Of a stretch of 64,000 nucleotides of DNA, positions 26,144 through 37,731 are shown in pieces (the first letter of the stretch is position 1; each line of letters starts with the position of its first letter). Source of the DNA: Mercenaria mercenaria (Eukaryota > Mollusca > Bivalvia > Venerida > Veneridae). The notes below the pieces were generated by a model. That model was not told where the DNA came from. It did no database searches and saw only the letters and a list, made by a program, of their open reading frames with translations. A program made the position numbers and the translations under genes. Where the stretch lies: NCBI RefSeq assembly GCF_021730395.1, contig NC_069378.1, forward strand, positions 41,429,001-41,493,000, given 5' to 3'.

Positions 26144-27093
26144 GCTCTGTCGCAGCGACATAACGACAAACGGCGTTATGGCGCCATGCCAAACGTCGCC
26201 CCGCAGAACATCGTTATGGCGCACAGTCAAATGACGCCTCTCAGAACGTCTCGTCCCGCCAAATGTGCCCCGCTGAATGTTGCCCCACCAAACGTCGCCC
26301 TACCTAACGTCGCCCACCAAACGTCGTTATAGCGCCCCGTCGACTGTCACCCCGCTGAATGTTTCACTGCCGAACGTCGTCCCGCCTTACTCCAGGGCCT
26401 GTGTTTTGCATAACACTCAAAGCCATATCACTGAGGAAGTAAAACAGATTTCTCTACAAGTGTTAAAGTTACTGCTCGGATAAGGATAATACTTGCCATA
26501 GTATTTGCCAAACCCACTCACTCAGGTGTATCAAGTATACGCACGCATATTCGGAGAGGGATCTAGTGCTCGCAAGATAATTAATCTAACTGGGGTAAGC
26601 GTAAAATGCTTAAGTTTTCCAATTTAGACATTTATAATCTGGATAAAGATAAGACGGTCGGACGGGCGAACGCACGCACGCATATTACCCTCTATCCATA
26701 TTCGAAAAAAACTCTTGTAATTTAAGATCGTGGGGTGGGAAAGTTTGGGGAGGGAAATGCTGGTGAGACTGAGCAATATTCTCTGGTAACACTTCAAAAA
26801 GGACATACAATTATTCCATCAAAATTAAAATATCACAACCTTTTATCTCCAATTTATTTGATACTGTCATGTCATTCCGGAAGGCCGAAACGACGTCTGA
26901 CTTGACGACATTTGGCGGGCGGACGTTCGGCGGGGCGTCATACCGACGTTTGTCGGGGTGACATTTATAGGGGCGACAATCGGTGGGGCGAAGTTTAGAA
27001 GGGCACCATAACGACTTTCGGCAGGGTGACATTAAGCGTGGTGACGTTCGGCAGGACGCCATAACGACATTTGTCGTTGTATCGCTGCGACAG
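26144..27093. mobile_element. GC-rich foldback element with ~13-bp repeats in its arms
   Basis: The ends TGTCGCAGCGACATAACGAC and GTCGTTGTATCGCTGCGACA mirror each other. The left arm (to ~26395) is a run of 'aacgtcgccccgcc'-like units; the right arm (26885-27093) has the inverse units. A ~490-bp AT-rich spacer lies between. The GC content contrasts with its surroundings. Frames of 60-83 codons on both strands here reflect the repeat. Confidence 0.7.
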
Positions 27094-27558
27094 ATCGAAA
27101 TAACGAAATATCACAAATCAGTCATCATATTTCATTAATAAATATATAAATCCTTAAAGGTCGATAGTAATACCAAGAACTGAAGTAATTTAAACATACA
27201 GTTGTTCTTATATACATTTAAACGCAAATAATATTTATACAAAAGTATTGGAAAGCAGCGAACTTAAAACATGTGATGAGGCACCCTACAAACAGTAAAC
27301 ATACGTGTGCCACTTAATTGTTTGCAGAAACGAACGATTAAAAGAAGTAAAATAATGCTATATTTTCAATTAGATATAGTAACAAATCTATCTGATTTAT
27401 TTTCTAAAACAATCATGTATAATGAGCCTTGGAAATAAAATACCGCTTGCTACAGCCCTGTATCCTTAAATGCATTTGAGAAAACCCCCAATATTAAATC
27501 GGCATACGACATCCGAGTCAGCATCGTGATAGGCTAGAAATTCCTATTTACGAACTGT
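27094..27558. other. No recognisable feature
   Basis: AT-rich; nothing recognised. Confidence 0.4.
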
Positions 27559-27771
27559 TTAACCCTTACCCTGCTAAATTTCTATAATGAACTTATCCGT
27601 CTTTCAATTTGGACAGTACCATTAACTGTTAAAAAGGGTGCTTACCCAAAAGATACTGACTGAATAGCGAACAGTGCAGATCTTGATCAGACTGCAGGGT
27701 TATTCAGGCTGATCATGATCTACACTGGTCGCAAAGGCAGACTCAGTCGTGTCCAGCATACTAAAGGTTAA
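27559..27771. mobile_element. Palindromic MITE with TTAACC ends
   Basis: The ends TTAACCCTTACCCTGCTAAA and the inverse of '...agcatactaaaggttaa' match imperfectly, and the middle ('gcgaacagtgcagatc...gatctacactggtcgc') is self-complementary in part. A familiar bivalve repeat style. Confidence 0.65.
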
Positions 27772-28235
27772 TTTCAAAAATTGGATTTCAAACGGTAATT
27801 GTCAATGATAAATGCTAATTGTTAAAACAATAAATTCCAAATTGCTCATTCCTAAATTTCCATTGAAATAAAGAACTGAATATATCAGTGGATGAACACA
27901 TCCGTAATGTAATCATTGGCCTCCGTTACATAACTTTGTCTCTATTAAATTATTTAGTCTAAACATTTTACAGCGAAATGTTTCGGTTCCATGTTCCCGT
28001 AACAGGTGCAACGTTATTGCTTCAAATCAGACTGGCAGAACATTTTATTTGATTTTTCAAATAAGTAAAAGTTACATTTATTAGTTGAACAGATGAAGAT
28101 CATAAAGTTTGATAATTTGAGAATTACCATTTATAATTTTGCAATAAGAATTTGTTTTTATAACATTTAGCATTTGACATTTACTATTTAGTATATAGCA
28201 TATAGTATCTTGTATGTAGCATTTAGTATTAAGTA

Positions 28236-29121
28236 CAGTCGAGACTGTTTTAAGAGACCGACTTTGGGAAGCAGCGAAAAAGGTCACATATGACAGGGAG
28301 TCTCTTAAAACAGTCTCACTTAACAGGATGACGCTGGTTTCATATATTTTTCCAATTAAAGTACATGAATATCGGATACTTATATATTGGCCTCTTTTAA
28401 GGTAGGAGTGGAAAATGATTAAATACTATTTCTTTATTTACATATTGATAAAATATAAATTTCAAATAATTTGCATCATTCGTATGATGTTGATAAAACA
28501 AATTTAAGCTCATGATCTGGCAAGAAAATAAAGGGGAGCAGTAAAATATAAATGTTCCATTTGAACTATTTACACACTGAGGTTTATGATATTTATATTT
28601 TTGTGTACTAATTGTTCATTGACATTTATTCGATTATTGACTGCATCTTTAATCTGTGTTTACTTCGTCGTTTCCTGTTAAATACCGCCATATTTTTGTT
28701 TCACCAGGAATAAAGTTAATTTATGCACCGACTCCGAATTCTTCAGTGACTTCATACGCTGGTTTTCCCTAATCGAGCAATTCAAGTGCCTTAACACGCT
28801 GTTCTAATGTCAAAACAGTTCTTTTTTATGTTTTTCATCAGCCATTTTTTGTAAACAAATAAGTTCTCGTCTCAAACAACTTCACGCGAGATGAAGAACG
28901 GTAACTCTATCGTGTAAAATCTTGCGAGGGAGCGTCTCAAAGTCGCTGAAAACGGTCTAAATATCGATTCGGGAGCCTGATTTCACAGTCGCTTGTCGCG
29001 TAAGGCAGGGGGTTGCTTAATTCAGACTCTTTTAATAGTAAATTGCGTCCGGAGCATAAAATAGGGTCGCATATGACAGGGAGTCGCTAAATTCAGGGGG
29101 TCGTTAAGGCAGTCTCGACTG
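28236..29121 (-). pseudogene. pogo/Tigger-type DNA transposon remnant with TA target duplication
   Basis: The ends CAGTCGAGACTG and CAGTCTCGACTG are flanked by TA (28234-28235, 29122-29123), as in Tc1/mariner/pogo elements. On the minus strand near 28860-28730 a short piece reads MADEKHKKEL, then after a frame change LTLEQRVKALELLD, a stop, and GKPAYEVTEEFGVG. This resembles the N-terminal CENP-B/Tigger DNA-binding helix-turn-helix. No catalytic DDD region is seen, so the element is an internally deleted, dead copy. It sits in the right arm of the foldback element. Confidence 0.7.
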
Positions 29122-29173
29122 TATGTGACATTTAACATTCAGCTATTGGTATTTAGCTTTAATTAGTTTCTTA

Positions 29174-29355
29174 TTAGACCTTTCTAACGTAAACGTAATT
29201 ACTGAATCCGTAAAATTTTAGGCTAATCTGTGGTCTATGGGAGACAATTTCATCCAATAGTAATGCAATAGTATCTCCCTTAGACCATTATTTGCAAATA
29301 ACATTTACGGATTCAGTAATCCGTTTCCGATTTACGTTTACGTTAGAAATGTCTA
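29174..29355. mobile_element. Short MITE with ~40-bp inverted ends
   Basis: 'ttctaacgtaaacgtaa' and 'ctgaatccgtaaa' at the left are mirrored by 'tttacggattcag' and 'ttacgtttacgttagaa' at the right, ~180 bp in all. Confidence 0.75.
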
Positions 29356-29569
29356 TTTAGCATTTTGCAGTTAGCATAGCGCATCGGCCTTCCACTAACT
29401 GCGACAATGAGCCCCCGTGTAATGAAAAGAGAAGTTCGATAAGAACAGATGGCGGCCAAAATATTTCGATCATCTATCATCATCTGAAATTTTCGCAATT
29501 CAATCATCAGGCATAGTCACAGAGCGAAGGAAGCTAAGGATTTACTAAATTTATTGTAATCCGTATCTC

Positions 29570-29990
29570 GTAGGAGGACTGCTTGCACCAAAAAGGAAGT
29601 GACTACTCAGTGTTAACATTTGAAGTAGTCCAAAATGTAGTCCCATGTTGTTGATGAGATCTGGTATATGAGTCAGATAAGGATGTGACACTTTTATTTT
29701 TGGCTTAGTTGTATTGCTTATTTTATTGAGAAAAGATCTCAACCACTTTCATTACGAATGTTCATGTCTACATACGCGTAATCGCTAAACGACAAATTCC
29801 ATGGGAGTATTTTCAGAGGGTAATATTTTTTAGAAAAGATTATTTTTTTCTTATATGTAACATAACATCTCAGTATTTTTTTTCCTTTTTGGTGAGAAGA
29901 CATGTTACACTTAATGGCTCTATATATGTTTTTATATCATTGAAATGCTGTAAAGCACTGAAAATGAGGTCTCAAGATTTAACTGTTTAT
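29570..29990. repeat. Dispersed repeat, copy 1 (partner at 43140-43560)
   Basis: Shares 'ggaagtgactactcagtgtta', 'gaagtagtccaaaatgtag', 'agaagacatgttacac' and 'tatcattgaaatgctgtaaag' with the second copy, same orientation. The 97-codon frame at 29889-30182 starts inside it and is not conserved in the partner. Confidence 0.75.
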
Positions 29991-30182
29991 ATGAAACAAA
30001 GAAAGAACGGAATTGGTACATGTATAATAAACCTTGTACTCTTTCGGTATTTACACTCGAAGCAAATTGATTCTAAAGTGTACATATTGATAAGTGCCGG
30101 AGCAACCGCACTAAGTTGCAATAAAGAATTAATTCTAGCACGGATACGTCTAGGATTTATTCAAGCTGCTAAAATTGATTAA

Positions 30183-30662
30183 GGGGTAGTGAAGTGTGTG
30201 TGTGTTGGTGGTGGTGGGGGGGGGTGCGTGATCCGGGTTTGGGCCACTAACACTCGGAAGTCGTCTTTACACGTAGTCCTTAACTAACTTTCTGTTTGCT
30301 TCTTAAAACAGAATTGTGGTATATGTGTGTTTTTCAATATAAGTCATGATGGTAAAAAGATCATTTAGATTTCATATTTTTCATTTTGTTAATATAAAGT
30401 TTTTTGTATATAAAATAGTTAAAAAATGCGATTTACTGAAGTAACGAAGCCGGACTGAAAACGTATAAAGATAACATTTACTGACCATCCTTTTGCAAAC
30501 ATGGATATTTTCTACGTAACCGCATGCCGAGGATGTATACTGTCGCTACATGAAAGAAATTATATCAGAAAAGCTGTAAATACAGAATACTCTTTCAAAA
30601 CCATCGTATATTTCTTTGATTTTTTCCATTCGGGTTATATCCTTAGGACGGCCAGCACATAT
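30183..30662. other. No recognisable feature
   Basis: Contains a short GT/G-rich tract near 30196-30226; otherwise AT-rich with nothing recognised. Confidence 0.4.
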
Positions 30663-30794
30663 TTATGAAATCTCGCCAGGCATACACATGTATGTTTTTG
30701 ACAACACAGAAGATGACGTCACTCGACCTTCAGCTATTTCCGGAAGTAAATAAAATGAAAGTAGAAATGCTAAACTTGAAAACAGAAGCCGCAT
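30663..30794 (-). CDS. Hypothetical 43-residue frame with a signal-peptide-like start
   Basis: The ATG at 30794 gives MRLLFSSLAFLLSFYLLPEI followed by AEG and a short hydrophilic stretch ending CMPGEIS. The hydrophobic run after an arginine is typical of a secretory signal, with a possible cleavage after AEG. It could be a first exon, a small secreted peptide, or chance; the frame also stays open 22 codons upstream. No family recognised and no clear donor. Confidence 0.2.
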   Translation of the reverse strand: MRLLFSSLAFLLSFYLLPEIAEGRVTSSSVLSKTYMCMPGEIS

Positions 30795-30860
30795 TTTGAT
30801 TCGTAGATAGTCAGGGGTCACGGCAGGGGTCACCCCGTCTAAATGTATGCGCGTGGACAT

Positions 30861-31799
30861 TTTCTTTTTCTTTTCTTTTTGCTATTGGGGAGCCAATTTT
30901 CAGCACTTTATTTACGAATTGAAATTACCTGGGCTTTAGTACAGCATGTCAGCTTTTAAACTACAAAAAGATATTTGAGCTCTGGGTTAACACAAATCCC
31001 AAAGGGGTCCATAACGGACCATGGGCACATTGATAATTTTGGAACTTCATCAAATCGCTCAAAATGTCATTTTTGATGTTGTCTGAGAGTGTCAGTATAG
31101 ATCTATGCCTCAGATGTAAGATATAACCGTATTTGAGAGCTGCAGACCTAGACATTTCAGAAATATTTTCAAAATAAGTTTCTTGTAATAAATGTTGTTT
31201 CTACGGAAGCGTGAAAGGGCCATCAGACGCTAATAAGTTTTAGTACGTTAAGGCTGCGGAAAGGATATACAAACTATAAAGTGTACATGGTAACATACAA
31301 ATGGCGACGATATCTCCTGAAAGTTGATTGCATAATACGAGATATCAACAGAGTAACAATACAGTGACCCACCCCAATAATAAAAATTACGCAAAGCTCT
31401 GTTATTATTTAGCAAATTGGATCGTACATTCTTGGCAATCGTTTGCAGTACGTGCATACAAAATTGAATTAAAGTAGACAATTTCCAGCCACACTGATTC
31501 GAATTACACGTTCAAACACTTGGGTTTGTGCCGGAAGAGCAGTTACTTTAAGTGCCCTTTTCAGTAGTTTTCAATGTGCCAATGCATTACAAACGCATTG
31601 ACTTTAAATTTTCAAAAGTTATACCAATTTAAATTTAATTTGATAATTATTTGAAATGGTACTTTCAGGACAGATTTAGATGTAGTAAATTAAATTTTTT
31701 TACAAGCCCTTTTCGCTGTACAAGAACTGTAATTGCAATCATCATATGCAGTTTTGTCGGTACCTGTTGGATAGTCATTCTTGTTTTCTTGTTTTAAAT
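30861..31799. other. No recognisable feature
   Basis: Minus-strand frames of 64-77 codons show no domain or splice support. Confidence 0.4.
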
Positions 31800-34034
31800 A
31801 AACAAGACGGCCATGCTGGCCCTATATATCGCTCATCAGAGTTGATCTGGCCTACTGACCTAGTTTTTGACCCCACATTACCAAGAGTTCAACTTGACCT
31901 AAAGATCATCAAGACAAACATTCTGACTAAATTTCATAAAGATTTGGTTACAACTGTGGCCTCTAGAGTGTCCACAAGCTTTCCTTTGAAGTGACCGGTG
32001 ACCTAGTTTTTGACCCCACATAACCCAGATTGGAACTTGACCTATAGATTATCAAAACAAACATTCTGACTAATTCTCATGAGTTTCAAACTTAAATTGC
32101 GGTCTCTAGAGTGTTGAAAAGATTTTCCTTTGATCTGGCCTAGTGACTTAGTTTTTGACCCCTGATGACCCAGATTCAAACTTGACCTAGAAATGATCAA
32201 GACAAACATTCTGACCCTGTTTCATAAAGATTGAGTCACAAATGTGGCCTCTAAAGTGTTCACAAGTTTTTCCTTTGATTTGACCAGGTGACCTAGTTTT
32301 TGATCCCACATGACCCAGATTCAAATTTGACCTAGAAATCATCAAGCTAAACTTTCTGACTAGAGTGTTCACAAGCTTTCCCTTTGATTTGACCAGGTGA
32401 CCTAGTTTTTAATCCAACATGACCAAGTTTCGAACTTGACCTAGAGATCATCATGACTAATATTCTGACCAAGTTTCATAAAGATTGAGTTACAAATGTG
32501 GTCTCTAGAGTGTTCACAAGCTTTTCCATTGATCTGACCTTCTGACCTAGTTTTTGACCCCATATGACCCAGTTTCAAAGTTGACCTAGAGATCATCAAG
32601 ACTTACATACTGACCAGGTTTCATAAAGATTGGGTCAAAAATGTGATTTACTGACCTAGTTTTTGACCCCACATGACCCAGTTTCGAACTAGACCAAGAT
32701 AATCAAGACTAACATTCTGACCAAGTTTCATAAAGATTATGTCACAAATGTGGTCTCTAGAGTGTTCACAAGCTTTTCCATTTATCTGACCTACTGACCT
32801 AGTTTTTGACCCCACATGACCCAGTTTCAATGTTGACCTAGAAATAATCAAGACTTACATTCTGACCATGTTTCATAAAGATTGGGTCAAAATTGTGCTC
32901 ACTAGAGTGTTCACAAGCTTTTCCTTTGATCTGAACTACTGACCTAGTTTTTGACCCCATATGATCCAGTTTCAAAGCTGACTCAGAGATCATCAAGACT
33001 TACATACTGACCAGGTTTCATAAAGATTGGGTCAAAAATGTGGTCTATAGAGTGTCGACAAGCTTTTCTATTGATCTGACATCCTGACCTAGTTTCTGAC
33101 CCAACATAACCCAGATTCAAACTTGAACTAGAGATCATCAATACTAACATTCTGATCAAGTTTCATAAAGATTGGGGTACAAATTTGGTCTCTAGAGTGT
33201 TCACAAGCTATTCCTTTGATCTGATTTACTGACCTAGTTTTTGACCCCACATGACCCAGTTTCGAACTAGTCCAAGATAATCAAGACTAACATTCTGACC
33301 AAGTTTCATAAAGATTGTGTCACAAATGTGGTCTCTAGAGTGTTCACAAGCTTTTCCATTGATCTGATCTACTGACCTAGTTTTTGACCCCACATGACCC
33401 AGTTTCAAAGTTTACTAGAGATAATCAAGACTTACATTCTGACCATGTTTCATAAAGTTTGGGTCAAAATTGTGATCACTAGAGTGTTCACAAGCTTTTC
33501 CTTTGATCTGAACTACTGACCTAGTTTTTGACCCCATATGATCCAGTTTCAAAGTTGATCTAGAGATCATCAAGACTTACATTCTGACCAAGTTTCATAA
33601 AGATTGGGTCAAACATGTGGTCTCTAGAGTGTCCACAAGCTTTTCCATTGATCAGACCTCCTGACCTAGTTTTTGATCCCACATGACCCAGTTTCAAACT
33701 TGACCTAGAGATCATCAATACTAATATTCTGACAAAGTTTCATAAAGATTGGATCACAAGTGTGGTCTCTAGAGTGTTCAAAATCTTTTCCTTTGATCTG
33801 ACCTACTGACCTTGTTTTTCACCCCACATAACCCAGTTTCAAAGATGACCTAGAAATCATCAAGACTAACATTCTGACCAAGTTTCATAAAGATTGGGTC
33901 ACAAATGTGGCATCTAGAGTGTTCACAAGGCAAATGTTGACGCACGGCAGGCGACGCACGACTAACGACGGACGCCGGAAATGACCGGTCACAATAGCTC
34001 AGCTTGAGTACTTTGTGCTCTGGTGAGCTAAAAA
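31800..34034. repeat. Long ~135-bp tandem array, hairpin-capped family
   Basis: Begins at the palindromic GGCCATGCTGGCC (31809-31821) and runs about 15-16 units of 'gacctagtttttgaccccacatgacccagtttc...attctgaccaagtttcataaagattgggtcac...tggtctctagagtgttcacaagcttttcc'. It ends with 'gacggacgccgg' and the stem-loop around 'gctcagcttgagtactttgtgctctgg'. This is the longest copy in the window. Stretches near 32650-32860 and 33230-33420 are almost identical, so the array has been expanding by block duplication. Confidence 0.9.
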
Positions 34035-35038
34035 GAGGTATTTGAAATTTTTACATTTCAAAACGCTCTAGTAAAATGTCTCAGTAATGTTGTAATACAA
34101 AGACTAATTATCAATTCATTTCTGTGGAAACTGTACTTTGATATAATAGGCATGCAATTTACGTTCTATTTTACTGTTTTAATACAGTCAGTAACACGGT
34201 TACAAGTAAAAATGATCTTAGCCAGCAAGTGATCATTTTGTAGCATCCATCAAAATACAAGAAAAAATACAATTGATCTAAACAAATAAATCCGGCATCC
34301 CCTGAAAGAAATATTTTCGATTTTAAAGTGACCGGTTTATATTTTTTTAAGCACACTATTATCAAATGTGAAAGAAAAGACTGGGAACAATTTTCATATG
34401 ATTTTCTTCTATGCCAATTTTAATAGAGATTTAGCATAAAAATTAGCAGTAACATAAAATAACGCTATAAATCTAATTTTAAAGAAGAAATCCTTAAAAA
34501 ACAAATAACAATTATGCACGTGCCAACTATGTAATTTTGCACATGCGTCCCAAATCTTGGTCATTGAGATAGTAATTTCCATTATGTTAAATCTATATGA
34601 TGGGTACCGATGTAGTAATACCGCATGCCAAGTTTCACTGACAAATATTCAGTAGTTTTAGTTTAAAATATTTTTTTAGAATCTGAATTTTCGAACTTGA
34701 CCAGTTTCATCAACTGTTACTATGGTAACGCACACCGCTACATTTCTACGACCGATCTTAAAAGTGAGTTCTTATTTTAATAATTGTTTTATAATAGTAA
34801 AAACGTTTTGAATGGTGGGTAAACTAAGTGTGGCAGATATTTTGAAAGATACCTCGTATAATAACTTCAAGGTAGTTAATAAAATTTAAGTATTACTAAC
34901 ATTTTATTACATTTTTCACTTTAGAGTTATTTTTAAGGAATGAAAAACTCATTACATATACTTAGATGGCTGTTATAACTGTATATTTTAAAACAATTGC
35001 GTAATTATTCCCCCCTTTTTTCCTTTAATATGGAAGGA
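34035..35038. other. No gene; one palindromic X-box-like site
   Basis: AT-rich. GTTACTATGGTAAC at 34716-34729 resembles an RFX X-box with one mismatch; nothing else recognised. Confidence 0.35.
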
Positions 35039-35280
35039 ACTTAAAAGCTAGTATTTCTTTAGAATTCAAAATAATGTTTAGCATGTTTAGTGATTCGTTT
35101 CCATTTGATAGACATCGTGATTTTTCAAGAACCTAAAAGTTTTAAAACTTATATGTCTTCGTAAATAATTTATCGTAAATAATTTATTTCTTATCTGTAT
35201 ATCTTGCACAATCACGATTGGCTATGACAGCTGCTAATAATTTTACCAAATTTCAGATATCTTTCGGCTAAGTATATATA
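35039..35280. repeat. Dispersed repeat, copy 2 (partner at 1-275)
   Basis: Same order of motifs as 1-275, with a short local duplication ('aaataatttatcgtaaataatttat'). Confidence 0.75.
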
Positions 35281-35802
35281 AATGCAACTCTTTGACAAAT
35301 GGAAAACAGTAGGTCTTACATTCATCTCATCCTCTGAGCTAAATGCGTCTATCAAATTCATAATTATGCTAAAAACTTCTAGGCTGGGCAACCAGGATAA
35401 GAAAAGAATATGTACCATGCATCAAGCCCTCGGTGAACAGAAATAAATGTTAAAGTTCTGAACAAATAAACTACTTTACCAATATCTAACTAATCGCCTT
35501 AAAGAAGAGTGCGAGCATTTCATGCAAGTGATTGTCACAGCCAATGGCCTTGATCAGTAAGCCAGGTTCATTTTATTATGAATTAAAGTACTAGAAATTT
35601 TCGTTGTAATGTTTTGCATAAATTATTATTGATAGCTATTGGAAACAGAACACAGATTACAAGGCATGCAATTTAAATAGGGACTGTCCTTTTTCTCTCG
35701 TTTTCATTACATAAATTACAAAACAACATCGTAGCTTTTGACATGATTATAGTTATCTCATTCTTCAGGACACCATGAGTAATAAAAATTGATAAACTAT
35801 AC
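35281..35802. other. No recognisable feature
   Basis: A 68-codon minus-strand frame at 35212-35418 overlaps the repeat and has no recognised domain. Confidence 0.4.
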
Positions 35803-36786
35803 CCTCCTGTACGAAATCTTACAGCTGTAAAAGACCTGTATTTTTGTTCAAAATTACTGTCCTGATTATTTCACATTTAGACCTGTAGATTTTATATAAC
35901 AACATTGATTTTACAGTCACTGTGTAGATTCCAATTTACAGCTGTAAAACGACTGTAAAACAGGTCGAAATATGCAAATGAGATACAGCTGTAAAAAAAA
36001 CTTACAGCTGTAAAATTGAGACAGTTACAGCTGTAAATATGCCTAAATGTTACAGCTGTAGAAATACTACAGGTGTTTAAAATTCAGAGGGCATTATTTT
36101 AAAGGACGAAAGCAGAGGTACAAAAAGTTTTAGGATGAATTGTAATTCTCCGAGGCTAGAAAAGGTAGCAATTACTACAAAAATGGCAAAATAAATAACA
36201 TAGTAAGTAATGAACAAAATGTATTCTGTTTACAGTATAGCAATTGCAAAATTCAAGAGTATGAAACAAGGGAGAAACTATGCATCAGATCTTGTTTATA
36301 TAACTTTCTTTGTCATGAAACATATGAAAATCGTGTCATTATGACTTTTAAATTTATCAGCTTCAAATATAGTGTAAATGGTTGATATATGTACATGAAT
36401 ATGTCCTTTTACAACTATATTAGGTAATTAAACATTTGCACTTACTCCACAACAGTTACAATTCCAATATTTTAGATGATGTGGTGTCTCTGTGAATTTC
36501 AGTTATATCCCACCAAAATGCATTAAAGTTGGCTGACACTATTCATGTTTCCCTTCAAAAAAGTTACAGCTGTAATTCTGAGACATGACCATTTTACAGC
36601 TGTAACTTTCAACTATTTCTTTAAATTACAACTGTTCTTTTTAGACCTGCATGTTTTACACCTGTAAATTGCAACTGTATTTCTGGTATTTTTTCACTTA
36701 CAGGTCTTTTACGGCTGTAATATAAAAAAACAGGTCTTTTACAGACGTTCTACAGCTGTAAAACGGGTCCTATTTTCGTACAGGCA
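35803..36786. mobile_element. Non-autonomous element with many TTACAGCTGTAA motifs
   Basis: The ends 'cctgtacgaaat' and 'attttcgtacagg' are inverted copies. Both subterminal regions (35830-36080 and 36560-36770) are filled with ACAGCTGTAA and 'acaggtctttta' motifs, in both orientations; the ~470-bp middle is AT-rich. No transposase. CAGCTG is also an E-box core. Confidence 0.7.
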
Positions 36787-37407
36787 GTTGCTCCGTTACC
36801 CGACACCTGTGGGATTTGTGTTTATTCCGAGTCCAAATATTTATGAACGTTTAACAATGTTTTCTATCTGATTTGAGAACCTTGTTCCTGTTAAAAGATA
36901 AGGTAGCCACCATGCACACCCGTTCGAAAATATGAAATGTTCCGCCAGAACTACATGAAATCAACTCCCGATAAAATGCCCGCTAAGACAGCTATTTTGG
37001 AAACTGATAGGGAGTCCTAACCCAAGTGTCTGTGTAAAAAAAAAGTCAGTGTATGAAATATTAAAATGGGAGAGAATTCGGATGTTACATACATATGCAG
37101 CCTATCCATTCCGTCGGTATATCAGTTGCGTCCCTTGACATGAGAACTTGTTTCACTTTTAATAACTAATAATTAATAAGGATACTGTTTTCCTATGCTC
37201 ACACAAAGGATACTGTTTACCTATGCTCACAAATGCAAAAAATGGGGGTGGGGGAGGGGATTTAGCAACCACAAGGTGTTACACTGCTTTATAAATCAGG
37301 GTCAACAGTTTATGGGGCGTTATCTATTAAAAATAAAACCTAACAGCTCTCGGTGTTATTTAAACTTCCAACAAGAACAAGTTTATCACAGTGACATCAT
37401 TTGGGTA
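36787..37407. other. No recognisable gene
   Basis: A direct duplication 'ggatactgttt.cctatgctcacaaa' occurs at 37180-37228; otherwise nothing recognised. Confidence 0.4.
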
Positions 37408-37731
37408 CGGTGGCATAGAGGGGACATAGGAAATATTTTATTTATCACGTGCGCACGTGTAAGCTAACACGTGCGAACGTGTTAATTAACACGTGCGCAC
37501 GTGATAAATAAAATATTTCCTATGTGAACTAGATAGTTATCACGTGCGAACGTGATAAATAGAATATTTCCTATACGAACGTAATAGGTATCACGTGCGA
37601 ACGTGTTAGCTACCACGTGCGAACGTGATAGTTATCACGTGCGCACGTGTTAATTAACACGTTCGCACATGTTAGCTAACACGTGCGCACGTGATAAATA
37701 AAATATTTCCTATGTCCCCTCTATGCCACCG
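37408..37731. mobile_element. Short inverted-repeat element built of CACGTGCG(C/A)ACGTG palindromes
   Basis: The ends CGGTGGCATAGAGGGGACAT and the inverse match over ~50 bp. The interior has nine copies of CACGTGCGCACGTG or the A variant (starts near 37446, 37468, 37490, 37541, 37592, 37614, 37636, 37658 and 37680), spaced about 22 bp in runs, separated by 'ttaattaa', 'ttagcta' or 'ataaata' joints. CACGTG is the E-box of bHLH factors; TGCGCACG also resembles a bHLH-PAS (XRE/HRE) site. Confidence 0.8.

Larger units (their letters stand above)
27790..29395. mobile_element. Foldback element, copy B, interrupted by two insertions
   Basis: Matches copy A from 'ggtaattgtcaa' (about 27793) through 'gaactgaatatatcag' and the right arm. 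The right arm is split by the Tigger remnant (28236-29121) and the MITE (29174-29355) and finishes at 'agcgcatcggccttcc' (about 29380-29395). Confidence 0.6.

Noticed and set aside
32187-33408. Repeated minus-strand frames containing VGSKTRSVGQINGK
   Set aside because: Recur once per tandem unit with different breaks; repeat artefacts that annotation pipelines often call proteins.
1-35280. Pair 1-275 and 35039-35280 as long terminal repeats of one element
   Set aside because: 35 kb apart, ends not defined, and no retroelement coding between them; two dispersed copies are simpler. No LTR or LINE reverse-transcriptase region was seen anywhere in the window.
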